Shown here in pieces: positions 21,601-32,437 of a stretch of 64,000 nucleotides of DNA. The stretch covers positions 2,790,001-2,854,000 of the forward strand of contig JAJTUQ010000003.1 in NCBI GenBank assembly GCA_021399445.1, in the 5' to 3' direction. Numbering within the stretch: the first letter of the stretch is position 1; each line of letters starts with the position of its first letter. A program made the translations under genes and the position numbers. Under the pieces are notes generated by a model, which was not told the origin of the DNA, did no database searches, and saw only the letters and a list, made by a program, of their open reading frames with translations. The stretch comes from Xylogone sp. PMI_703. Lineage: Eukaryota > Ascomycota > Leotiomycetes.

Positions 21601-22516
21601 TCAAAAAAATATTGACATCCCACCATCCAATACAAGATAAGCCCCTGTCGTGTAGCTCGAAAGTGGGCTGGAGAGGAATATTGCCGCATTAGCAACATCT
21701 TCCGGCTTTCCGACCCGGCCAAGAGCATTAGTCTCTAGCAGACGCTTAAAAAATTCAGGATCCTGCTGCCTCACAACCTGAAAAGTGCTCGGTTCCGTCG
21801 TCCCATCAGGAAGGATACGCCCAGGGGTCTCAACGGCTCCCGGAACTATAACATTGATTCGGATATTTTTGGGTCCTACTATTCGCGCGTAGTCTTTAGC
21901 AAGGACGGCTTGGGCGCGCTTGAAGGCGCTATACGGGCTCCCCATATTAGGAAGACGCCTCTCAAAACCAGCCATAGAACTCATTACTACAATCGAGGCA
22001 TTCCCTGTACTTGCGGCCTGGATCTCAAGATAAGGCATAGTCGCCTCTATGAGAGCTCGCAACCCTAAGACATCTGCGCGAAAGCTCTGTTCCCAAGCAT
22101 CCTGTGTATTTTCGGACAGATTTGGTGTTGCTGAACTGACTATTAGCTTTATGTTCTATTTTAAAGACTTGCAGACTTACCGTTAGCTATCACATGGTCG
22201 ATTCTTCCAAACTCCTTGTGCGCTTTTGTCACCCATTGCTCAATGGAAGCAGGGTCACTGATATCGACGACCGAGCCTACGGCTCTACAACCTTGCGTCT
22301 TTCCTTCGCAGTTATCAAACTCAGCTCCTGTGACAGTTCGAGCGCAGTAAGAGACGTTCGCCCCAGCAGAGAGGAAAGTCTTTACTATAGCATATCCAAG
22401 GCCTTTAGTGCCACCTTATCTATATTTCAGTCGCTTAGTTAACTAATTGAACCTGGAGGAGACCTACCAGTCACCAACACATGTGTGCCAAACAGCTTAG
22501 GGTCAAAGAAACTCAT
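21601..22516 (-). CDS. short-chain dehydrogenase/reductase (SDR)
   Basis: NAD(P)-dependent oxidoreductase of the classical SDR family. Three exons, 22516-22468, 22414-22181 and 22130-21601, total 813 nt (270 aa). The coenzyme motif TGGTKGLG spans residues 16-23, with the first Gly codon of the TGG split by intron 1. The active-site serine is in VVMSSM (145/146) and the catalytic pair is Y161-S-A-F-K165. The C-terminus LVLDGGMSIFF is standard for the family. Acceptors are ATAAG for intron 1 and TTCAG for intron 2 (an upstream GTCAG would break the frame). The substrate cannot be told from sequence. It starts 1.2 kb upstream of the Fungal_trans_2 gene, on the same strand. Confidence 0.9.
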
Positions 22517-23206
22517 TTTAGGTTATAGATCAGAAGCTTTTGACCGGGAATAGTATACACAAAAGAACTTCTCAAAGTGATATATTTGTAGTTGAACATC
22601 TAGGGAAAAAGTCTCAAGTATATATACATCATCTGAGTGATTTAAGAAATCACTGCAACTTAATCTACCACATCATAAATAAGTGATATACCAAGCTATC
22701 CTTTTAGAAGTAACTCAACTCGGTTGAATATTGCTCTCAGATAGAATTCTGAGTTTCCTAATTAGGCCTAGCTGCCACATTAAGTCCATGGTCATATAAA
22801 TTGTGGACCCGAATTGCCTAATTATTGGTGGATAGATAAAGCCCCCCTGACCAGGGGGCTCTTTTTTTAAATGCTGACTCCAATGTGAAATGGGATAGGC
22901 TTATATCCATGCATAGGCAAGTGTACCTATGCCGTCGCTGGACCATGATCATGTGAATACAGAGGTGATGATACAGGGGATGCCTCAGGACTAATATTTG
23001 AAATCTGTGCAGCTGCAATAAATTGTAAGTTATAAAGTAAAATGCTAAAGGATGAGTGAGCGGTCAAGGTTAGGTGACAGGTAGGAAATAAGAGGGTCTG
23101 AGAAGTGAAGCTGGAATCGATATCTCTCTCAATTCTGCATTATTTAAATAATAAACTTTACTCATTGAAGTCAAGTATCTAAATCGTTAAAAGAGGACAT
23201 AAACTA
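22517..23206. other. intergenic, no gene recognised
   Basis: AT-rich spacer between the SDR start and the alpha-glucosidase stop. It contains a near-perfect short hairpin (GCCCCCCTGACCAGGGGGCT at 22841-22860) but no gene. Confidence 0.5.
22840..22862. other. GC-rich hairpin
   Basis: The sequence AGCCCCCCTGACCAGGGGGC followed by TCT forms a perfect inverted repeat (AGCCCCCCTG / CAGGGGGCT with a very short loop) followed by a T-run at 22862-22868. It lies between two minus-strand genes. In bacteria this would read as a terminator; in a fungus its role, if any, is unknown. Confidence 0.6.
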
Positions 23207-25085
23207 TTAAATACTTATATAAACTCTTCCTTCCCATGGTAGCAACAGATCCTCTTCTGAAGCACTGACATGCTCAACATTCCCAACTAAAAGCGTGTAA
23301 TGAGATCCAAGATCTTTAGGCATCATTGCCCATTTTCTCTTATTTGGAGTCATATTTAGCACTGTGAGGGACTTCATTCCCCCGGCCTCCTTTGTAAAAA
23401 CAAACAGCTGAAGATCATCCGAATTAATGAATTCGTAGTGACCATAAATGAAAACATCTTTGTACTCTTTTCTAAGCTTTAGGATCTTCCTCCAGAATTC
23501 AAGAATACTCTGCTGGTCCCCTACTTGTGTCTCTACATTAACCTCCTTCCAGTTATCGTTGATGCGCATCCAGGGCATTACACCTACAGAAGTGAATCCT
23601 GCGTTCTCCCCGCTTCCCCATTGCATCGGCAATCTGGCATGGTCGCGTGCATCTGACCGGATAGCCTGGGATGCGAGTGTAAGACATTCAGCATCGGAAC
23701 CACATTGCTGTTGAGCTTTATGCCACCTGTTGATGGAGCGGACGTCCTTGTACTCTGACATGGGCCAAGAAGAAGGTGCGTTTGTCATGCCGATCTCTTG
23801 GCCTTGATAGAGAAACAGCGTGCCCGTCATTGTAGCTAAGAGCACTGCTAGCATTTTCCCGCTTCGAACACGGTATTCTGGTATGGAATCTATGGAATCA
23901 GATCCAAAGCGTGATATTGAGCGGGTATGATCGTGGTTTTCTAGGAAGAGTGTTGTCCATCCATCTGTCCCACCCACAAAGTATTGCCATTTGGACAGTT
24001 CACGCGCGAAAGTAGTTACAAAGAATGGCGCGAGTCCTTTACGGTTCTTTCTCTCCTCACCAAAGCTGACGAGCTCAAAGTTAAAGACCATGTTCAGTTG
24101 ATTTGCCTTTGCAGAGACGAACTTCATCACTTCGGACTCGATACGTGGGAAATGAGACAGCTCGCCAACGGACATAGCATCATACCTATCAAATATCTCC
24201 CTCATTTCCCCTATAAACTCGTGAATTCGAGGACCGTTATTGTAGAATTTTGAAGCAGGCTGGGTCTCGGCATCCGGATCGACGATCTCTGCATCAGGGA
24301 AACTAATGTTCTTGGAGTACTTATTAACAGTGTCGATTCGGAACCCATCGAGCCCTCGGTCCAACCAGAAAATAATAGCTGTCTCATATAGCACGCCGAC
24401 ACTCCTCACTCTCCCAGTTGAAATCCGGCATTTCCGGAGCATAGACATGGAGGTAGTATTCTTGTGTAGCCTCATCCCACGTCCATGCGGGACCGGTGAA
24501 ATGGCTTCTCCAGTTGCTTGGAGGATGGCGATTACCTGCTTTGTCGTACTTTGCTGGACGCCAGTAGTACCAATCTCGTTTCGGATTATTTTTCGAAGAT
24601 CTAGACTCCCTAAAGAACTTGTGGAGGTTGGAAGAGTGGTTGATAACTAGATCAAAGATAATACGCATCCCGCGGGCGTGGGTAGCATTTATCAACTTCT
24701 GGACATCTTCCAGCGTTCCGAACGTCCTGTGGATCTCATTGTAATCAGAAACGTCGTAACCCATATCAACCTGGGGACTCTGGTAGTGAGGACAGATAGC
24801 TATAACATCAACTCCGAGATCTTGTAAATAGTCAAGTTTAGAGATGATTCCTGGAATATCTCCAATTCCATCGTCATTTGAGTCTTTGAAGCTTGCAGGA
24901 TATATCTCATATACAACGGCCTCTTTCCACCATTTTCGCTCATGCCCTTTGTGGTCTGGGTTGCCGAGGAGTATCTTTTGCTGGAACAAGGCCCCGCGGA
25001 AAGGATACTCGTTGGCGAAGAATAAGCCAACCACAAAGGCAAAGGCTACCGCACAAACTGTCTTATACCGTCTTATGCGATACAT
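23207..25085 (-). pseudogene. GH13 alpha-glucosidase (maltase), frameshifted
   Basis: Would release glucose from maltose and short alpha-1,4-glucans. The first frame (25085-24384) has a predicted N-terminal membrane anchor ([14 protein letters not shown], no clear cleavage site), then [18 protein letters not shown] and DLVINHSS. The second frame (to 23207) carries the nucleophile region DGFRIDTVN, the acid/base region SVGELSHF and the FLENHDHTRS motif. They meet at about 24383-24390, where GCTATATGAGACA needs one more AT to read on into the conserved Y-E-T-A-I segment. This is exactly a two-base deletion in a short AT repeat; no intron signals explain it. Everything else looks intact. Either a recent null allele or an assembly error; if corrected, the protein would be near full family length. 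Confidence 0.85.
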
Positions 25086-27134
25086 TTTGATCTCTCTACG
25101 TATTTATCGATTTGTGGGCGTTAAAAAGATGTTACTGAAGAGGCTATCCATGCTGAGGTTGGATTAACAATTCTGGTTTGCGACGTGCCGAGGCAGAATC
25201 ATTATGCGGATGCGGAAGAATAGGTTGGTATAGGCTTATCCTCTTGTCTGCCAACGTGGCTTGGGTATTGGCTTGTTTTCAACCCGATACCGTACAGCTC
25301 TCAGCTGGGCCGTCAAATTGGGGGGCCGTGGCGTGAAAGCATCAATGGAGTATTTTCTTCTACTGGTCTTGATTCCATTGACGTAATTTTTAGGGTTATT
25401 TTCTGTATCACTTTATCATTCCAATCTTAAATTGTTTATCCAAGGAGTCGTGATATACTTGTAGGCCATACAACAGCCAGATTGTACTTGGCCAATAGTA
25501 GGAAATGACCATAAAAACAAAGCACGAACAATCAATAATTATTATAATATGCATTTCCGTCGATATTGTTTGGTAAAGAACTTACACCTGTATAATAATA
25601 GTTCCATCATTGAACACTAGTACTACAGGGGGGTGCCTAGTGCCCGTCTGGGCAGTCAGTCCAGTCTATTGCAACGGTCCAGTCCGTCAAAATCTGGGGT
25701 ACACTTGAATGCACCCCACGTTCTACCTATTTCTACACACCATTATCCCCAGAGTCCAAATACAGCTTCCAGCGCAGCAACGCCTCAACTGCTAATTCAA
25801 AATAGCTACAACATAATACTATATGATCAGTGATTAATTGAATGAAGTAATATCAATCGTTATCATTACGTTCAGAACAGTTCAATTGTAAAAGCAGCAA
25901 ATCTCATGATCAATAAGTTAGGATGTCTGTGCCACCCTTAATATCGTCCAGAGTTGTGCACAATTTATTAGTATTAAACTGGGTGCATTTATGCATACCC
26001 TAAACCTAACACCTTGTGCTCTATGACGTGGTAAATTAATCCACCAACCCTGCTGCAAATCATTACACGAACGCCGGAAATTCCACCGAGATGGTGCTCA
26101 ATCAGCACCTTCCATGCGTCTGATTTTCGTCGGTTGATTTGTCAACATGGACTGACCAAAACCCGGGATGCCGAATAACCCATTCTTTCAGTTACGCAAG
26201 TGAATAGTAATTCAAGTTTGCAGTATATTACTATATCAACCACACCGCTCGATAGTACCTCTAGATTACTCTGTGGCGCCAGTCCTCCTCTTGCCGTATG
26301 CATTGTGGATCCCGCAATATCCGGCGCCAAATTCAGCGACGGGAAGGGATCGTTTGGCTTGACGCCCGCATTGGTATAAGCCTTTAGTGTTAAAAGCAGT
26401 CTTAGCCTAGTTTAGCTTTATGTTGAATGATAGGATCTAAGGGACCAAAGACAACCTTGTAGCGGAGTCACGGAGTGTGAAGGCACAATAGCTTAATAAG
26501 ACATAGTCCAGTGTTAATCTCACCTATGCAAGGATACCCGTATTAGTGATTTGAGTAGCGTATTCGATGTTACGGCTAGGAGGACCATCAAGCTCTAAAC
26601 AGCACCACCCTCGAAGAATCATCCAACAGATATCAAGTATATTAGCAAGCTAAACTCCAGGACGGATTTCTCCTAGCTCTCACGTAGTAATCTTCGCAAA
26701 CAATATAAAGATGTAGTTTATTTTATATTTTCTTAAGACAATTGTACTAGAATACCGGCTGACTGTATTCGGGCCGCGAATACGACGTTGTATCGCGGTC
26801 GTAGCACTACTCTATTGCCCCACGCTGCTTGGAAGTCGCCTTTTACCAAGCTTCTTATTGTTGATTATAAGTAATTGCGGTAAAAACAAAGGCGGATCTG
26901 CAGCGGGGTAAGCAGGGTTCTGTAGTGATCGTTAGGTACGCACGAATAAGCAACCCCAGAACTTTAACCGGAGTAAGGGAGATGATCACTCTGCACTTAC
27001 CTCCGTTCAGCTGGATTATTGAAGAGTATTTAAGACAGAAGAGATGGCAAGACTCGGACTATTCGTGTTTTGGCCATTGACCACCGGTTCTCTCTTTTTA
27101 TGACACTGGCTTTAATGAGGGTAACTGCGTAATA
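25086..27134. other. intergenic, 2 kb, no gene recognised
   Basis: Divergent spacer between the alpha-glucosidase (minus) and GH95 (plus) starts, so it probably holds both promoters. I see only short frames without motifs. An imperfect palindrome lies at 26774-26798 (listed separately). Confidence 0.5.
26774..26798. promoter_or_regulatory. imperfect palindrome upstream of the GH95 gene
   Basis: CCGCGAATAC - GACGTT - GTATCGCGG: arms match over nine bases with one bulged A, around a GACGTT core that resembles a bZIP half-site. It is about 340 bp before the GH95 start codon. A regulatory role is inferred from position and symmetry only. Confidence 0.3.
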
Positions 27135-30100
27135 ATGGGCCGGATTATAAAAGCTGTATTTGCATATGGGGCGACAGTACAACTATTTTCTGCTGTCCAA
27201 GGAAAGGTGCTATGGTCGAGCCAGCCAGCAGTCACGTCTGACTTTATTCGGACGGCATATCTTCTAGGAAATGGAAGGCTTGGCGGTAAGACTTCTCCTT
27301 AACCAACTTACTTGGGATAGAGCGAGCTGACTTTCCTGTAGCAATGCCACTGGGTGGCGTTGGGACCGACTATGTCAATCTCAACGTAGATAGCTTGTGG
27401 ACTGGTGGTCCATTTGAGAATTCAGTGAGGCCGCTTACTGAGTCCTGCTATGGTGAGGAGATAACGAAGTTTTCTAATGATTTTTAGAGCTATACCGGAG
27501 GCAATCCATCAAGTTCCATTGTACCTCTAGTCAGAGATCTCCAGGCCACTATTTTTAAGCAAGGCTATGGAGGTTAGTTATGAGTATTTCTCGAATCAAT
27601 TGTCGACAGAGCTAACTAGAGTAGACTACACCGACATAATGGGTCCTGTTAACAATTACGGCAGTTATGAGGTCCTCGGAAATCTAACCGTAAATATTGC
27701 TGGCGTCTCGTCATCATCGTCATATCGGCGGTCTTTGGATCTCTCCACTGGGGTTCATACTGTTACATATGAAGCAAATCAGGCGGCCTTCTCACAGTAG
27801 CATTCACCAGATCTCTATTGTTATCTCTCCAGTCTAACCTCTACTCCAGGACCACATTTTGCTCTTTTCCAGACCAGGTCTGCGTTTACCAATTTAATTC
27901 AACAGCAAGATTTCCTGTGACCGTTATTGGACTTGAGAATCAACTCCGCACTAATCCGGCAGGAGCCTTGTCATGTACGGACAATACAGTCATATTTCGT
28001 GGATTGACATATCCAGATTTGGGGATGACTTATGACGTTCGCGCCCAATTAGTCATACCCAACGCTCCGAACACAAACTTCTGCGATTCCAGCACTGGCA
28101 AACTTGTTATCCCTTCATCAGATTTCACTTCTTTCCAAGTAGTCATTGCAGCTGGTACCGACTTCGATGACACTAAGGGTAATTCGGAGAACAATTTCTC
28201 ATTCCGGGGAGTTGATCCAGCAGCGCAAGTATCAGCAACTGTTTCTGCTGCAGCAAAAAAATCATTTAATTCTCTATTGACTACTCATACTAACGATTTT
28301 ACATCTTACTCTGGCCGGTTTACACTAAATTTACCTGATACCAAGGGCTCTTCAACAAAGGAAACAGCTCCGCTTATTGATGGCTACTCAGTCGATAATG
28401 GAGATCCTTATGTCGAATCACTCTTATTTGATCTTGGTCGTTACTTGTTCATGAGCTCCCAGCGCTCAAATTCTCTCCCAGGAGGACTTCAGGGTCGCTG
28501 GACTGAACAATTGTCCCCATCTTGGGGAGCGGATTTCCACGCTGATATTAATCTCCAAATGTATTTCACCTTTTATTTCCACTCTTGCTTAAATAGTAAG
28601 ATCTCTAATTGTGATAGGAACCATTGGTCCGTCGACCAAACTGGCTTAGGTGATCTTAAGGCCTCTGTTTTTAGCTATATAACTCAAAATTGGATGCCTC
28701 GAGGTGCTGAAACAGCACAGTTGGTATATGGTGCGGATGGCTGGGTCACTCATGATGAGATGAATCTCTTTGGTCATACAGGGTACGGAAATATCTGGAT
28801 TTAGCATTCGGAATTCTGCTAACAACAATAGAATTAAAAACTGGTATGACTCTGCATTATTCCCGATTGCTGGAGCATGGATGAGTATGTTCATATTTTA
28901 TCTTTGCCAGATTCTCACCTTTTTCTGTTGCTGATAAAGCTTCTATAGTGCAGCATGTTTGGGATTACTTCGACTATACCCAGGATGCTGAGTGGTACCA
29001 GCAAGTCGGATACCCAATGTTGAAAGGCGTAGTTCAATTTTGGCTCTCAACGCTCGTGGAGGACAAGTACTTCAATGATGGCACACTGGTTTCAAATCCG
29101 TGTTACTCTGCAGAGCATGGAAATGCGGTAAGTTTATTCGGTGAAATTTATGACCCTGATCCCCTCCCATTATCGACCAGGCAAGGGAGTGTTCGGACAC
29201 AAACTTTACGTGAGGCTCAGTATTGTATAAAGTTCTAATTCATTACCTGCAGACTTTTGGATGTTCGCAGTATCAACAATTGATATGGGAGATGTTTGAT
29301 CATGTTGAAGCTGGCTGGAGTGCGTCTGGAGACACCGATCAAGCATTCCTTGCTTCAGTAAAGAATGCCTCTAATTATGTCGACAAAGGGATCCATATTG
29401 GCTCATGGGGCCAACTACAAGGTCAGTGAGTTTTCATTGTCAAACAATCACCACGATATCTCACCGAAGTCGCCCAATATATTGTTCTCGGCTTACCTAG
29501 TGCATGTAGAATGGAAGATTGATGAGGATGGCAAGAATGATACCCATCGCCACTTATCAGGCCTGTATGGCTGGTTTCCTGGCTACATGATTGCAGGTAC
29601 ATTTAACAATGAATCTGTTGTTAACGCAGTTACAACAATGTTATGGTCTCGTGGTGTTGGTATTATCGATTCAGATGCCGGATGGGAAAAGGTATGGAGA
29701 TCGGCTTGCTGGGGTCGTTTGAATAATACAGATGAAGCGTGAGTCCAAGAAGTTCTATTTTATATTCTTTTATTTATAACATCACGGGCACTCACGTCTT
29801 CTCTTTCTAGGTACAATGAGCTCCGCTTGACCGTGGGCCATAATATTGCAGGAAATGGTCTTTCAATGTATAGCGGACCAAATGCATCACCTCCCTTCCA
29901 AATCGATGCCAACTTCGGATGGACTGCTGGGGTTATGGAAATGTTAGTGCATGATTTTGGGCGATCTGCTGCTCAGACATCTTCACCAAGTAACAAACAA
30001 GTCGTTATTCTTGGACCAGCCATCCCCAGCCAATGGGGATCAGGAAGCGTGAGCGGTTTACGTATACGTGGAGGTGGTGTTGTCAACTTTTCATGGGACG

Positions 30101-30198
30101 AAAATGGCGTTGTTACAACAGCAGAGCTCAGCGGTCGGAGTACGTCAATTCCGGTCAATATAGTGAACAAAAATGGCGAGATCTTAGCTTCACATTAG
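27135..30198 (+). CDS. GH95 family glycoside hydrolase, secreted (alpha-L-fucosidase-like)
   Basis: Eleven exons: 27135-27285, 27342-27424, 27488-27572, 27622-27796, 27850-28560, 28618-28782, 28832-28884, 28949-29127, 29253-29421, 29510-29738, 29811-30198. They total 2388 nt (795 aa) and all ten junctions keep frame. A signal peptide ends near AVQG (residue about 22). GH95 signatures: NVDSLWTGGPFENS, NNYGSYEVLGNL, FCSFPDQV, LQGRWTEQLSPSWGADFH, DINLQMNHW (397-405), GWVTHDEMNLFGHTG and the C-terminal FQIDANFGWTAGV. Family members are inverting alpha-1,2-L-fucosidases, some acting on L-galactosides. In the bifidobacterial enzyme the DINLQM stretch begins Asn-x-Asn; here the first position is Asp, so specificity is uncertain. 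Intron 5 (28561-28617) is 57 nt and free of stops. No disruption seen. Confidence 0.92.
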
Positions 30199-30594
30199 GT
30201 AGATGTGTTCTACAAATTAAGATTACATTTCCGTTAAACTACCCCTATTTATGGTCTTTAGTTGGTGTCAGACCCATCTATAATAGCCAAGTAATGCCAT
30301 GTTGATCCACAATCATCGGTGGGTGTTGAACTTATCCACAAGTTGTGAACTGATGTCAAATAAAATAACGTGATTGCATAGGGGATGAAGATTTAGTCCT
30401 GTGCTACCAACAAAATATGATCCTATGAAAACTAAAGCGTAGTCTTTCTGAGTAGTGAACTTCTGTATACATTCATGTCGCTCCTCTGGTAACAGATTAG
30501 ATGTATATAGGACAGATGGTATGTTAACTGCTAGGAGGACAGCATACAGCAGAAGCTGGTTAGCTAGAAGTGAACAGAATACTATTAGTTTCTT
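30199..30594. other. convergent intergenic spacer
   Basis: The 3' flanks of the GH95 gene and of the stop-interrupted minus-strand gene. No gene or repeat recognised. Confidence 0.5.
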
Positions 30595-31347
30595 TCACTG
30601 TAATATGACAAGTTCTGCAACGACCCGAATAAACGTTCGGATTTTGGGTGCTCCTTGACATAATAGCAAGAGCTGGCTTGCAATATCTGTAGGATCGGGT
30701 ATTGTTAATGGTAAATTCCACAACCTGTAAGATGTATCTTTTAAGGAGCTTTGGGACTTTGAAACTTCAGTGACCATTAAAACTATCCACCGAAACAAAA
30801 GATTTGGGCAACTGGTCCACTCAGCTATAGTATCGCTGTGTATATGATGGTTTATCCAATTAAATCCGATCCATATCGACAAAAGAATGAGTTGACGATG
30901 ATAACGTCGATTCCATGCGAGATTTCCGTCAGGGAGAACACGTATGAGTTTTGATAGTGGATGCTGAGATAATTCGGTATAAGACTTCAATTCAGAATCA
31001 GTGAAACGACAGTAGATTCGCCTCGAGTTTAATCGTGCAACAGCTTCTCCGATCAATTGTTCGGGATGCTGAGGATCTGTTGAAGTGTAAGTCCTCCGAA
31101 TAACGCAAAAGCTCCAGACTTTTCCTAGATAAAAACCATGGATGTCTTTGGTTATAATACGTTTGCCTTTTTTTCTCTTACTGGGTTCAACGATCCATCG
31201 TTTTATTGGTATCTCTTTCACGCATAAAAAGTCTTACATTCCTTCAGTTTGAGCCCTGTTCTTACTTTCGTCCAGCCAAGTGCAACAGCTGCCGCCTAAA
31301 ATGCTTACTTCTTCGAAGTGAGAGTCTGGGTTAGAGCGGGATATCAT
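30595..31347 (-). pseudogene. unknown protein gene with an in-frame stop
   Basis: From an ATG at 31347 the frame runs 37 codons (MISRSNPDSHFEEVSILGG at its start), meets a TAA at 31236-31234, and then stays open in the same frame for another 213 codons to 30595. The 3' part has no in-frame Met until near its end, so it cannot easily start on its own. It contains a very basic patch (EPSKRKKGKRIITKD) and a Trp-rich hydrophobic region (LSIWIGFNWINHH). I recognise no family. One C-to-T change (CAA to TAA) would account for the stop. A separate 72-codon frame just upstream (31728-31510) may or may not belong to it. Confidence 0.45.
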
Positions 31348-32437
31348 AGTTTGCTGGCCATTAACTATGACTAATAGTATGTCACAGGTCTAGAAAGCAT
31401 TAGTAAAGCGCCTAGGTCCAAGGATTTCCGCGTGCCTTGTGAGATAGGAATACATGCGGACAGCTGCTGTTATACAGAAAGTGGATGACGGTTTATACCC
31501 CAAATGATGTCAGTGATTTTTATGTATTGGTTCGAAGAGTCTTGGCGCTTCTGAGAGGTATGATTGGCTTAGTACTTTGGAGGTTTCGTCGTGAAGAGTT
31601 TCCTTATTGATATTGGACAGTGGAATATCATAGAGTTCTGGAATTTCGGACGGCGCAACGTATACTGGGCCAATGCAGCACTGCGAACGATCTTCGTGCT
31701 GGGATGAATCAAGCCCAATTGGATCCATGCTGTGGACTTTGGGAGGAGTGTATACTCCAATAACAGAGGAATGTAGTGATAAATCTAATTGTCAAGCAGG
31801 GGTGGAAGAGACGTAGTGGGAAAGATCGTTTTATGGTGGGAGCAAGAATTTCTTAAACTGTTAGTCCCCTACCCAATTTTGTTCCTAATTGAGTGAATAC
31901 CGATATCGTGTGATTGGTTTCCGCTGAGTCATAGTTGGAGCTTGGAAAGCTCTCTCTAGTGAATGGGACTCTACCATAGCACATGACAGTGGAAACTAAG
32001 GCGGTAAGTTCATAATAAAAATACAAATAACACCGTACAGTACGACCGTCAATATCTCAATGTTATACATAATCATGGAAGAATAAAATCCTAGAGACTA
32101 GTCCTCAGGGATCAGCAATTCCTCGGATCCGTGACTTCTAATAGCTGTTGAATTTGATAAAGGCCAGCTTCGGAGGATTTCACAGTAAGTTTGAGGTGAT
32201 CCGACCAAGTGGGTTGTTGATGGAGTGGGAGCTACATTATGGAGTAGTAGTGTGAGATCTCAGTTTCTATAAAAATAGTGTTGAACAGAGCATAAACCAC
32301 TTCTCTTGTCCGGATCTTGTTCGTACAATTTACTCTTAGACTTTTCAAGAGGTTGTGAATTGATAAAAAGAGTACCTTTATCTTCATTTCTGTCGTTTCC
32401 AATACATCTTGTCTATCTATAAGTCCATGATAACTCT
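31348..32437. other. intergenic with one 72-codon ORF
   Basis: A minus-strand frame at 31728-31510 begins MDPIGLDSSQHEDRSQ and looks mildly codon-like, but no intron joins it to the downstream pseudogene. The rest holds the 3' flank of the acyltransferase. Confidence 0.35.

Noticed and set aside
30595..31221. Treating the long frame as a gene starting at GTG
   Set aside because: Fungal nuclear genes start with ATG; the frame continues upstream past a TAA to a real ATG, so a stop-interrupted gene fits better.
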